Shown here piece by piece: positions 7,746 to 13,871 of a DNA stretch of 15,067 bases. Origin of the DNA: Lachnospiraceae bacterium UBA4380. Lineage in GTDB: Bacteria > Bacillota > Clostridia > Lachnospirales > Lachnospiraceae. The stretch spans positions 1 to 15,067 of the forward strand of contig DGRU01000175.1 of NCBI GenBank assembly GCA_002390025.1. Direction: 5' to 3'. Numbering within the stretch: position 1 is the stretch's first letter; every line of letters begins with the position of its first letter. Made by a program: the position numbers and the translations under genes. Below the pieces are notes generated by a model that was not told the origin of the DNA, searched no databases, and was given only the letters and a program-made list of their open reading frames with translations.

Positions 7746-7773
7746 ATTATAACGCTTATTATCAGTACGTCAA
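7746..7773 (-). promoter_or_regulatory. Consensus sigma-A promoter of the TPR gene
   Basis: On the minus strand, TTGACG (7768-7773) and TATAAT (7746-7751) are separated by 16 bases. This gives a leader of about 60 bases before the GTG at 7676. It is one of the two best promoters in the window. Confidence 0.8.
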
Positions 7774-7839
7774 AAACATTGATTCTACCGAATCCTCCAG
7801 GCTTCCAGCCCTGGTGTGACATTTGTGTGCCGTTGTATC

Positions 7840-7848
7840 TGCTATACT
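7840..7848 (+). promoter_or_regulatory. Possible extended -10 promoter for the small membrane protein
   Basis: TGCTATACT on the plus strand is a good extended -10, but no recognisable -35 is present. Transcription would start about 140 bases before the gene at 7996. The rest of the 7677-7995 gap holds the divergent TPR-gene promoter and no other gene that I can support. Confidence 0.3.
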
Positions 7849-7995
7849 GCAGGCATAGAATAAACAAAACCCTGTCGGGCGTAAAAAAGCCTGATACAGT
7901 ACATCAAAGCTCTATGACTACAGATTTCTCTATGAATGCAGATGATCTGGAGAACATCGAGAATTAATAGAGTTCATATATCGGAGGCTAAAAAA

Positions 7996-8433
7996 ATGGA
8001 AATGTCATTCAGTAGAAAATTTCTCAATGCTGCAGGATTTCTGGATTATATCTTGGGCACACTTGCTCTGATCATCAGTGTTTTGATCTCTGCAGCAGGC
8101 GTTTATGTTTATATGCATCCGGCCCTTGCAAAGGAGATTCCTTCAGATTTCGGAAGGTTCTCAGTCCTGGTCCTCGGCATCGCAGTGGCAGCAGGAGCGG
8201 TTTTCACAATCCTTTATGGATATCTTGAGAGGGCTGCAGCCAGGGACCCTGCAAAGATCATGCCCGTGTGGGTACTCTCCATCCTGTCTGTGGTGCTGGA
8301 AGCCGGTAATATCATTTCTGACCTTGTTCATCATACTGCAATCGCTGATATGGGATATGCATTCTTAGGTCTTGCCTTCAGTATCCTGGTACTGATTATT
8401 ACGAACAACGTCAGGAAGGAAGCCGGCAGATAA
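7996..8433 (+). CDS. Four-helix integral membrane protein, uncharacterised
   Basis: The 145-residue protein begins MEMSFSRKF at ATG 7996, with CGGAGG eight bases upstream; earlier in-frame ATG codons have no such site. Four hydrophobic segments are visible at about residues 16-40, 55-76, 87-110 and 118-138. They are joined by short loops with few charges (HPALAKEIPSDFG and ERAAARDPAKIM). The C-terminus is the short cationic tail VRKEAGR. It has no enzyme motif I recognise. It is alone on its strand and faces away from the TPR gene. The reading frame stays open for another 54 codons after the TAA, and that stretch looks partly coding-like, so the natural protein may once have been longer. Confidence 0.8.
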   Translation: MEMSFSRKFLNAAGFLDYILGTLALIISVLISAAGVYVYMHPALAKEIPSDFGRFSVLVLGIAVAAGAVFTILYGYLERAAARDPAKIMPVWVLSILSVVLEAGNIISDLVHHTAIADMGYAFLGLAFSILVLIITNNVRKEAGR

Positions 8434-8555
8434 GAGGATCCAAAGTATGACCGGTCCAAAGCAGAACAGGCAAAGAGCACAGCGAACAGCGTGCTCTATC
8501 CAGGGCTCACCCCCGAGTCCTTCGTGATGACAGGCCTTGCGAGAAAAAATAAAAC

Positions 8556-8608
8556 AGAGCCCCTGTCCGGGCTGCGTTCCAATCGACGCAGCGCCTGACA
8601 GGGGCTCT
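8556..8608 (-). terminator. Intrinsic terminator downstream of the broken small gene
   Basis: Perfect 12-bp arms AGAGCCCCTGTC (8556-8567) and GACAGGGGCTCT (8597-8608) enclose an inner 7-bp stem GCTGCGT/ACGCAGC (8571-8577 and 8586-8592). On the minus strand the hairpin is followed by TGTTTTATTTTTTCTC, a good U-tract. The sequence is homologous to the hairpin at 14080-14133. Confidence 0.8.
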
Positions 8609-8627
8609 CACTTTGATCAGGAATCAA

Positions 8628-8805
8628 TTATCTTCTTGCCTGATAGGCATCCCACAGAGTATCAATCTTGCGAGCTCCGAAGACTGCGAGAATCGTGCCG
8701 ATAATACCGGCTCCGATCGTTCCTCCGCTCAATACTGCAAGCAATGCTGTCTTTTTTAGTCAGACCAGCAGGAAGCTGATTGACATCAATTTCTGTCTTT
8801 GCCAT
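8628..8805 (-). pseudogene. Frameshifted small hydrophobic-peptide gene
   Basis: An ATG at 8805 with GAGG eight bases upstream opens MAKTEIDVNQLPAGLTKK. The frame then turns into Arg/Ser-rich nonsense and stops at 8662. Directly after a run of six A (plus strand T at 8752-8757), the +1 frame instead reads TALLAVLSGGTIGAGII, then GTILAVFGARKI, then DTLWDAYQARR, and stops at 8628. Removing one A joins the two into a 58-residue protein with a single Gly/Ala-rich membrane helix and a basic C-terminus. The gene lies between a terminator upstream (8869-8900) and another downstream (8556-8608), so it is a discrete unit. It could be a true pseudogene, a sequencing error in the homopolymer, or a frameshift site. 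The function is unknown; a bacteriocin-like or small membrane peptide is possible. Confidence 0.6.
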
Positions 8806-8868
8806 AATTGGTACCTCTTTCATCGAATACGGCAATTTTCTGTCTGCCGCACAAGAAATAAAAAACAA

Positions 8869-8900
8869 CTGGTTTGATGCATTCAAAAGCATCAAACCAG
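8869..8900 (-). terminator. Intrinsic terminator of the nitroreductase transcript
   Basis: A perfect 12-bp stem, CTGGTTTGATGC (8869-8880) with GCATCAAACCAG (8889-8900), has an 8-base loop. On the minus strand it is followed by TTGTTTTTTATTT. It lies 100 bases after the nitroreductase stop and about 65 bases before the small peptide gene. Confidence 0.88.
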
Positions 8901-9000
8901 CGTATTATAATTTACTATATTTCGATAATCAAGCATTAATTTCATCCAAACCAGATCGAAATTGACACTGTAAAACATCATCTCCGTTGTGCTGGCTGTT

Positions 9001-9552
9001 TCACCAGTGGTTGAAGCTGCAGATTTCTTCGGTAGTCTTGCGGATCTTCCTGCGGGGAGCCTTTTCCTCAGCGCTGTATCCCACTGCGAGGACAATGCGG
9101 ACCTCACTGCCCTCGGGGATTCCAAAATACTCTTCCATCTTCTTCTGGTCATTCAGGCCGAGAATACAGGTGGAAAGTCCCAGCTCCAGCGCCTGATAGC
9201 ACATATTCATAGCTGCCATGCCGATATCGCCCTGCGCAAATCTCTGCGTATCTCCGTAATGAGCCTTCACAAACTGCATAACCTTTGCAGGCTGCTCCAC
9301 GAGAATGATGTAGGCCGGAACCTGCTTGCGGAAGGGAACTCCTGTCGCGCCGTCTTCCACCACCAGGGCATCGCAGAGTTTATCTCTGGCCTCAGGCTCA
9401 TCAACGACAATAAACTTCCAGGGCTGTGCATTGCATCCGCTGGGGGAAAGGCGCCCTGCCTCTACAAGTTTCATGAGGTCTTCTCTCGATACCGGGCGGT
9501 TAGAATAGGCCCTGCAGCTTTCTCTCTTCTCAAGCATTTCCTGAAATGTCAT
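9001..9552 (-). CDS. Nitroreductase-family flavoprotein
   Basis: This 183-residue protein is of the FMN-dependent nitroreductase fold; family members use NAD(P)H to reduce nitro compounds, quinones or enones as homodimers. The N-terminal FMN-phosphate motif RESCRAY is at 10-16, SPSGCNAQPWKF is at 36-47, and the dimer-core helix GDIGMAAMNMCYQALELGL is about 108-126. The C-terminal half has LGLND, then a strand (RIVLAVGYSAEEKAPRR) that contacts the flavin. The sequence is at the short end of the family's length range. The start ATG at 9552 has GGAGG nine bases upstream. It follows the aminotransferase on the same strand by 188 bases with a structured element between them, so co-transcription is possible but not certain. 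The physiological substrate cannot be told. Confidence 0.92.
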   Translation of the reverse strand: MTFQEMLEKRESCRAYSNRPVSREDLMKLVEAGRLSPSGCNAQPWKFIVVDEPEARDKLCDALVVEDGATGVPFRKQVPAYIILVEQPAKVMQFVKAHYGDTQRFAQGDIGMAAMNMCYQALELGLSTCILGLNDQKKMEEYFGIPEGSEVRIVLAVGYSAEEKAPRRKIRKTTEEICSFNHW

Positions 9553-9595
9553 TTTTGTAATCCTCCGTTGTCTGAATTGCTTTTATTTTAATTGA

Positions 9596-9696
9596 TTTAT
9601 TCTTCATCGCGTAATTCCCGTGTCTTCAGAAATGGGATACACGCGCAAAAGAGAAACTCACTTCATCGTGGGTACAATCCCGCGATGAAGAATAAA
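9596..9696 (-). repeat. 101-bp element with 16-bp perfect inverted ends and an alternative internal stem
   Basis: TTTATTCTTCATCGCG (9596-9611) and CGCGATGAAGAATAAA (9681-9696) are perfect inverted repeats. Inside, CTTCATCGTGGG (9661-9672) pairs with CCCGCGATGAAG (9679-9690), with one G-U on the minus-strand RNA. The right arm can therefore pair with only one of the two. On the minus strand the inner hairpin is followed by TGAGTTTCTCTTTT, which resembles a terminator. It lies between the aminotransferase and nitroreductase genes. It could be an attenuator or a small MITE-like insertion. No target-site duplication is evident. Confidence 0.6.
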
Positions 9697-9740
9697 CGCT
9701 CCGCGAGGATGCGCTTCCCAGCTTCATCTCCTGCTTCTTC

Positions 9741-10919
9741 TCAGCTGAGTCCGGCAGCAAATCCGGCGATTCTGTCGACTGCAATCTTCAGATTCTCCAG
9801 AGAATTCGCAAAGGAAAGGCGGAAATGTCCTTCGCCGTAAGATCCGAAGGATGTTCCCCAGGCAGCGGCAACGCCCGCCTCGCGCAGAAGCCTGGTACAG
9901 AAGGTGTGGCTGTCGATTCCGAAGGACTCTATATTGGGGAAGGCATAAAAGGCACCGCCGGGTGTGCGGCAGGTGATTCCCGGAATCTCATTAAGAGCCG
10001 GGACCACCCAGTCCCGTCTTTCCCGGAAAGCATCCCGCATCCTGCTCACGTCTTCCTGAGGTCCGGTTACAGCAGCAAGCGCTGCCCTCTGTGTAAACGA
10101 GGCTGTACAGGAATTGGAATTGACCATCAACAGTTCGATGCCCTTTGCAAGTTCCGGGTGCATGATTCCGTATCCGATCCGCCAGCCGGTCATGGCATAA
10201 GCCTTGGAAAAGCCGTCCAGGATAATGGTCCGGTCCTGAAAACCCGGGACTGCAGCTATGGAATAAGGCTTTTCCCCGAATACCAGCCGATCATAGATTT
10301 CATCCGACAGAATCATTATATCGGGTCTGTCCCGCAGAACCGAGGCCAGCTCTTCGATATCCCTGCGCGTCATCAGTCCTCCCGTGGGATTCCCGGGATT
10401 GTTGATGATAACCAGTTTCGTTTTGGGCGTGATACTTGCCCGGAAATGATCCAGGTCGATCCGGAAATCATTTTTATCAAGAAGAGGGACCGGGACCGGC
10501 TTTCCGCCGGCAAAGCGGATGCAGGATTCATAAATCGGAAAGCCCGGGTTGGGATACAGAACCTCATCACCCGGCGATACCAGCAGCAGCATTGTAAAAA
10601 ACATGATCGGTTTGCCGCCCGGTACAATAATGATATTATCCGGTGACAGATTCAGTCCTTTCCGCTCTCCTGCTTCCCTGGCAATCGCAGCACGGACGTC
10701 CGGATAGCCCGGAGAAGGACTGTAGCCTGTATAACCGGCCTTCATGGCTTCATAAGCCGCCTCAATGATGTGGTCCGGAGTAGCAAAGTCAGGCTGGCCG
10801 ATCTCACAGTGGATCACACTGCGCCCCTGCGCCTCCAGCGCGTTGGCCTCTGCCAGGATCTGAAAGGCAGATTCTGTATGAAGCCTGCCCATACGTTCTG
10901 CTAAAAAGTTCTCAAACAT
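9741..10919 (-). CDS. PLP-dependent aminotransferase, class I/II (fold type I)
   Basis: The enzyme transfers an amino group between an amino acid and a 2-oxo acid using pyridoxal phosphate. Numbering from the upstream in-frame ATG (10922), the motifs are GQPDFATPDH (42-51), GYSPSPGYPDVRAAI (66-80), NNPGNPTGG (174-182, with Asn178), SDEIYDRLVF (206-215, with Asp207 and Tyr210), SFSKAYAMTGWRIGY (237-251, with PLP lysine Lys240) and FRLSFA (367-372, with carboxylate-binding Arg368). The length of about 392 residues is normal. GAGG lies six bases before ATG 10919 and only three before 10922, so 10919 is preferred. The sequence is close to the AspB/aromatic-type subgroup, but the amino acid substrate cannot be decided. 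It is the likely first gene of a unit with the nitroreductase. Confidence 0.92.
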   Translation of the reverse strand: MFENFLAERMGRLHTESAFQILAEANALEAQGRSVIHCEIGQPDFATPDHIIEAAYEAMKAGYTGYSPSPGYPDVRAAIAREAGERKGLNLSPDNIIIVPGGKPIMFFTMLLLVSPGDEVLYPNPGFPIYESCIRFAGGKPVPVPLLDKNDFRIDLDHFRASITPKTKLVIINNPGNPTGGLMTRRDIEELASVLRDRPDIMILSDEIYDRLVFGEKPYSIAAVPGFQDRTIILDGFSKAYAMTGWRIGYGIMHPELAKGIELLMVNSNSCTASFTQRAALAAVTGPQEDVSRMRDAFRERRDWVVPALNEIPGITCRTPGGAFYAFPNIESFGIDSHTFCTRLLREAGVAAAWGTSFGSYGEGHFRLSFANSLENLKIAVDRIAGFAAGLS

Positions 10920-10957
10920 CATCCACCTCGATTGTTCCTATCTATATCTGTTACTTC

Positions 10958-10988
10958 ATGTTGAAAAATTTTTACCTTATGTTGAAAA
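10958..10988. promoter_or_regulatory. Direct repeats upstream of the aminotransferase, possible operator
   Basis: Two copies of ATGTTGAAAA start at 10958 and 10979, exactly 21 bp apart (two helical turns). They lie 36-66 bases upstream of the start codon. On the minus strand a weak promoter could be TTTTTC, 16 bases, TATAGA just downstream, so the repeats would sit at or above the -35. They suit a regulator binding one face of the DNA. None can be named. Confidence 0.35.
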
Positions 10989-11119
10989 GCGGCCTGTAAC
11001 CAAACCTCCGCCGCAACCGGCCAGCCGGCAGGTTTTCTGATCCTGCTGCATCTTGCTGATTTTCCGATCACGCATTGATGAAACTTTAAACAATAAACAC
11101 TGACATCAATAAATAATCC

Positions 11120-11268
11120 TTGACACAGCCGTGTACGCTAAACAGACACCGGAACTGTAACCTCGGAAAGATTTTTAAAAATTTGATGCTACAGAGATCA
11201 TGGAAAGAGTATTTCCATCGGAGAAAGCCCCGGCATAAAAGGCAGGCCTTTCATGCTGCGTTTTTTTC
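11120..11268 (+). ncRNA. Candidate small RNA in a gene-free region (10923-11310)
   Basis: This 388-base gap holds no coding frame that I can support. On the plus strand it contains a series of stems: the palindrome ATTTTTAAAAAT (11171-11182), a hairpin ATGGAAA/TTTCCAT (11200-11206 and 11212-11218), and a final terminator hairpin with a T7 tract. No plus-strand gene lies upstream to need that terminator. The 5' end is undefined because no good promoter is visible. I compared it by eye with common riboswitch and housekeeping RNA motifs and recognised none. The evidence is thin. Confidence 0.25.
11231..11267 (+). terminator. Orphan plus-strand intrinsic terminator
   Basis: The stem CGGCAT plus AAAGG pairs with CCTTT plus ATGCTG around a CAGG loop, with one A-C mismatch and one G-U pair. 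It is followed by CGTTTTTTTCTC. The T-tract is on the plus strand only. The neighbouring genes on both sides are minus-strand, so it does not belong to any annotated gene. Confidence 0.6.
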
Positions 11269-11310
11269 TCTCGAATACCGCTCCTGTGAGCGGCAGTGTC
11301 GGAAAGGGGG

Positions 11311-11817
11311 TCAGAAGTTAATCTCCAGCTGTCCCGAGTTGTTGATCACATCCAGTGCGGTCTGTGCCCTTGCCAGTTCATCGGATACTTTGGTCAGATC
11401 ATCAGCCGCCTTTTCAAGGTCATAGTTGGTATAGGTATACTCGATGATCTTCGTCGACTGGTATCCGTTCGAGACCCTTTCTTTGGGAAGGAAAGAGGCC
11501 ATTTCGGTAAGCTTCCGCTTTCTCTCGCTCAGCTGGGGGATATAGACCAGAAGCTCATCCACTGTCATATTAAACTCCGGGATCACGGTCCCGATATTGA
11601 AGCAGTTGATCGCATGCTTGACCTTGCGGATCTTCGCCTCGATACGGCACTGCTCCTCCTGTGTCTGCAGGTAATTGTACACAGGCCTTGCAGACTCAAG
11701 ATCTTCATCCACTGCCGCAGTGAAACGGTATCCCTTCACTTCCTTGGCCCGCAGCACTTTCAGGTCCTCATTCAGCTTTCTTAAAATTTTTGAAGCTTCT
11801 GCACATGTATAATACAT
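11311..11817 (-). CDS. Uncharacterised helical protein (possible DUF6847/DIP1984-like family)
   Basis: This 168-residue soluble protein has no signal peptide or membrane helix. It begins MYYTCAEASKILRKLNEDLK and is predicted to be mostly helical, with charged heptad-like stretches at 8-30, 50-70 and 95-112. The motifs EAKIRKVKHAINCFN, MTVDELLVYIPQL, KIIEYTYTNYDLEKAADDL and the C-terminal SDELARAQTALDVIN are the sort repeated across a family of bacterial proteins of unknown function. I recall similar sequences under DUF6847 or DIP1984 names but cannot verify this. The start is ATG 11817 with GGGAGGG six bases upstream. It appears to be a single-gene unit. Two near-copies of TATCCTTA (11846-11866) lie just upstream, within a probable promoter region with a TATGAT -10 on the minus strand. 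Function unknown. Confidence 0.8.
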   Translation of the reverse strand: MYYTCAEASKILRKLNEDLKVLRAKEVKGYRFTAAVDEDLESARPVYNYLQTQEEQCRIEAKIRKVKHAINCFNIGTVIPEFNMTVDELLVYIPQLSERKRKLTEMASFLPKERVSNGYQSTKIIEYTYTNYDLEKAADDLTKVSDELARAQTALDVINNSGQLEINF

Positions 11818-12015
11818 TGCCGCCCTCCCGCTTTTATGATCTATATCCTTACTATCATATCCTTAGAAGATTTAGAATAATGGGTTTTAGAAAGACTCCG
11901 TCTAAACAGGAATAATTCTGCAATCACTCTTTTACCATTACACTCATCCCGGTTTCAGCCGTCTACAAATATTTTATCTTCCATCCTATCCGTGTTCAAT
12001 AGCTTAATTGTTTAC

Positions 12016-12052
12016 AAAGATCACACGTACAAAGTTCACATATAAAGTTCAC
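12016..12052. repeat. Three short direct repeats AAAG(T/A)TCAC
   Basis: AAAGATCAC (12016-12024) and two copies of AAAGTTCAC (12031-12039 and 12044-12052) lie between the MBL gene stop and the next gene. Spacing is 15 and 13 bases. No function is evident. They could be a weak binding-site cluster or slippage remnants. Otherwise the 255-base gap 11818-12072 shows only the short TATCCTTA repeats. Confidence 0.4.
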
Positions 12053-12072
12053 GCCAAAACCGCCGGCTGCGC

Positions 12073-12816
12073 TCAGATTCTGATCTCCATACCATCTTCC
12101 GCCAGCGCGATATTGGTACCCTCTGTCATCTCCCTGATCTTTTGGAAATCCTCTTCACTCCAGTCGGGATTGTGGTGGATCAGGTAGATTTTCCCAAAGC
12201 TGGTCAGCGGAAGCTCGTTTTTCAGTTGCTGAAGAGAGGTATGCCGGTCATGCCCTGACGTCTCATACTCCCAGCATTCATGAAAGAGCAGGTCTGCACT
12301 GATCCCGTCCCATGCCTCCGCCTGAAATACAGTATCTGTCGCATAAATGAACCTGTCGTCTATGGTGATCCGAAAGGACGGAGCCGAGTGCGTCTGCCCC
12401 GCAACCGTGATCTTTGTGTCTTCGATGAAAAAAGACTCCGACGGAAAATCCCGGATCTGCACATCCCTTGAAAACGTATCGATGCTCCTGGAGAAAAACT
12501 CCTTTCTCAAAAAAGCGTGCAGATACTCCTCTGTTGTCTCCGGGTACGCCATCCGTCCGGGGCCGTAGACCCGAAACTTCTTCTCTCGAATAAAGGGATC
12601 AACATAGATCAAACCGATCATGTGATCCAGATGATAATGGGAAAGCAGCAAATATACCGTATCATATTTTTCCAGAACCGCCCTGTATTTGCGCAGATTG
12701 GACAGTCCTGTCCCTGCATCCAGGATAAACAGTGTCCCCTTGTTTTCCACCATTATGCAGCTTGTCTCGTTGACCCCGGGGATCCAGCCCGCAGCGCCCA
12801 GAATATGTATCGTCAT
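12073..12816 (-). CDS. MBL-fold metallo-hydrolase, RNase Z/phosphodiesterase-like
   Basis: This 247-residue protein has the metallo-beta-lactamase fold. Motifs from ATG 12816 are the first strand ILGAAGWIPGVNETSC, LFILDAGTGL (29-38), the metal site SHYHLDH with His60, His62, Asp64 and His65, then His143 (GQTHSAPS), Asp161 (YATDT), a HDRHTS segment (His192) resembling the RNase Z GHST motif, and the last ligand in LIHHNPDW (His214/215). A complete two-metal site is therefore present. Such enzymes cleave phosphodiester bonds in nucleic acids or nucleotides; the exact substrate is not determinable. A GTG six bases upstream is in frame, but GAGG is placed seven bases before the ATG, so the ATG is chosen. 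It follows the XRE-Uma2 gene after 49 bases and is probably its operon partner. Confidence 0.9.
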   Translation of the reverse strand: MTIHILGAAGWIPGVNETSCIMVENKGTLFILDAGTGLSNLRKYRAVLEKYDTVYLLLSHYHLDHMIGLIYVDPFIREKKFRVYGPGRMAYPETTEEYLHAFLRKEFFSRSIDTFSRDVQIRDFPSESFFIEDTKITVAGQTHSAPSFRITIDDRFIYATDTVFQAEAWDGISADLLFHECWEYETSGHDRHTSLQQLKNELPLTSFGKIYLIHHNPDWSEEDFQKIREMTEGTNIALAEDGMEIRI

Positions 12817-12865
12817 TATCACACCTCATTTCGTTGGTCCCTGCTTCACCTCATATATGATCAAC

Positions 12866-13741
12866 CTACAGTTTTGCCAGAATTGCCGAAAAATCCACGC
12901 AAAAATCTCCTCCCCAAATGCCAACCGAAAGAGGCGTACCGAATCCGCAGATTTCAGGAAGAGCATCATGTTCAAAGTCATAGACAACAACTGATTGTGC
13001 ATCGATATCTACAATCCAGTATTCCCTGACTCCCGCTTCTGCATACTTGGCATGTTTTGTGATCAGATCCCGGCGCCGGGTACTCGGAGAAAGAATCTCA
13101 ATCACCAGATCAGGTGCCCCTTCACAGTATCCGGATCTTAGCTTAGCAGGATCACAGATAACCATAACATCCGGCTGCACTACCGTATACTTATCTGCCG
13201 GATCGGGGATCACATCGAAGGGTGCAGTATAGACGCGGCATTCTCCGCCGTGGTCATCTACATACTGCAGGAGCAGAGATCCAAGCCGCAGGCTCATCCC
13301 CTGATGGAGAGCATTTGGCGATGCCATTTCATAAATAACACCGTCAATCAGTTCACACCTTCCCCTGTCCGGAGAAAAATGGAAATAGTCTATGACCGAG
13401 TATTTCTCTTTTTTGACAGAATGGGTCTGATAGATACCTTCCTGTTCCCTGATAAGATTCTGTTCCGGACCGCCAAATTGTTTTCCATCTAAAGGATTTC
13501 CTCTGCCTAAAGAATTTTCTCTGCGGTCCGGTTTGATGTCTTCCATGGCAGTGTGTATTTTTTCAACAGAGGACGGCTGCAGGATCTTCTCAAGTGACTT
13601 TATCGTAGATCTTCTTGGGCTGCGTGTTGTCCCTCCGAAAATCTTCTGAACCGTACTGCAGGGTATTCCAGCAAGCTTTGCCAGCTGCTCATAGGAATAG
13701 CCAAGTTCCCGTTTTCTCTCCTTCATCTCCTCTATCGTCAT
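12866..13741 (-). CDS. XRE-type HTH fused to a Uma2-family PD-(D/E)XK nuclease-like domain
   Basis: This 291-residue protein starts at ATG 13741 (AGGAGG six bases upstream; an adjacent in-frame TTG is less well placed). Numbering from that TTG, residues 3-57 form an XRE/Cro helix-turn-helix (GYSYEQLAKLAGIPCSTVQK). Residues 58-115 are a charged linker. Residues about 118-286 match the Uma2 (DUF820) family: ELIDGVIYEM (Glu131), VVQPDVMVI (Asp192), LVIEILSPSTRRRDLITK (Glu216 and Lys230) and AGVREYWIVD. The acidic residues and lysine of the restriction-endonuclease-like core are all present. Uma2 proteins are common and mostly of unknown role; the fused HTH suggests sequence-specific DNA binding. 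A consensus promoter and a LexA-like palindrome lie upstream, and the MBL hydrolase follows. Confidence 0.9.
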   Translation of the reverse strand: MTIEEMKERKRELGYSYEQLAKLAGIPCSTVQKIFGGTTRSPRRSTIKSLEKILQPSSVEKIHTAMEDIKPDRRENSLGRGNPLDGKQFGGPEQNLIREQEGIYQTHSVKKEKYSVIDYFHFSPDRGRCELIDGVIYEMASPNALHQGMSLRLGSLLLQYVDDHGGECRVYTAPFDVIPDPADKYTVVQPDVMVICDPAKLRSGYCEGAPDLVIEILSPSTRRRDLITKHAKYAEAGVREYWIVDIDAQSVVVYDFEHDALPEICGFGTPLSVGIWGGDFCVDFSAILAKL

Positions 13742-13843
13742 CAATAACCTCCTCAGAGAGTTGGAAAAAACAACTGTCCCGGACTGCTTTTTTCATTTGC
13801 TGCTAAGTATACAGAAATGTAACTTATCCGTCATATAGCAATA

Positions 13844-13871
13844 ATTATACCGTTTATTATCCATTTGTCAA
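13844..13871 (-). promoter_or_regulatory. Perfect-consensus sigma-A promoter of the XRE-Uma2 operon
   Basis: On the minus strand TTGACA (13866-13871) and TATAAT (13844-13849) match consensus exactly, with a 16-base spacer. The transcription start would be near 13837, giving a leader of about 95 bases. A promoter this strong usually needs a repressor. Confidence 0.88.

Noticed and set aside
7779..7967. 62-codon plus-strand frame upstream of the membrane protein
   Set aside because: It has no ribosome binding site, overlaps the promoter region of the TPR gene, and its translation shows no protein-like pattern.
8474..8497. Hairpin AGAGCAC/GTGCTCT after the membrane protein gene as its terminator
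   Set aside because: There is no T-run after it on either strand. It may be incidental within the coding-like extension.
9825..10646. 273-codon plus-strand frame
   Set aside because: It is antisense to the aminotransferase, whose catalytic motifs are all present in the minus frame.
10923..11310. Riboswitch or T-box leader for the aminotransferase
   Set aside because: No conserved core of the common riboswitch classes or T-box sequence could be recognised by eye on the minus strand, and the only terminator there faces the plus direction.
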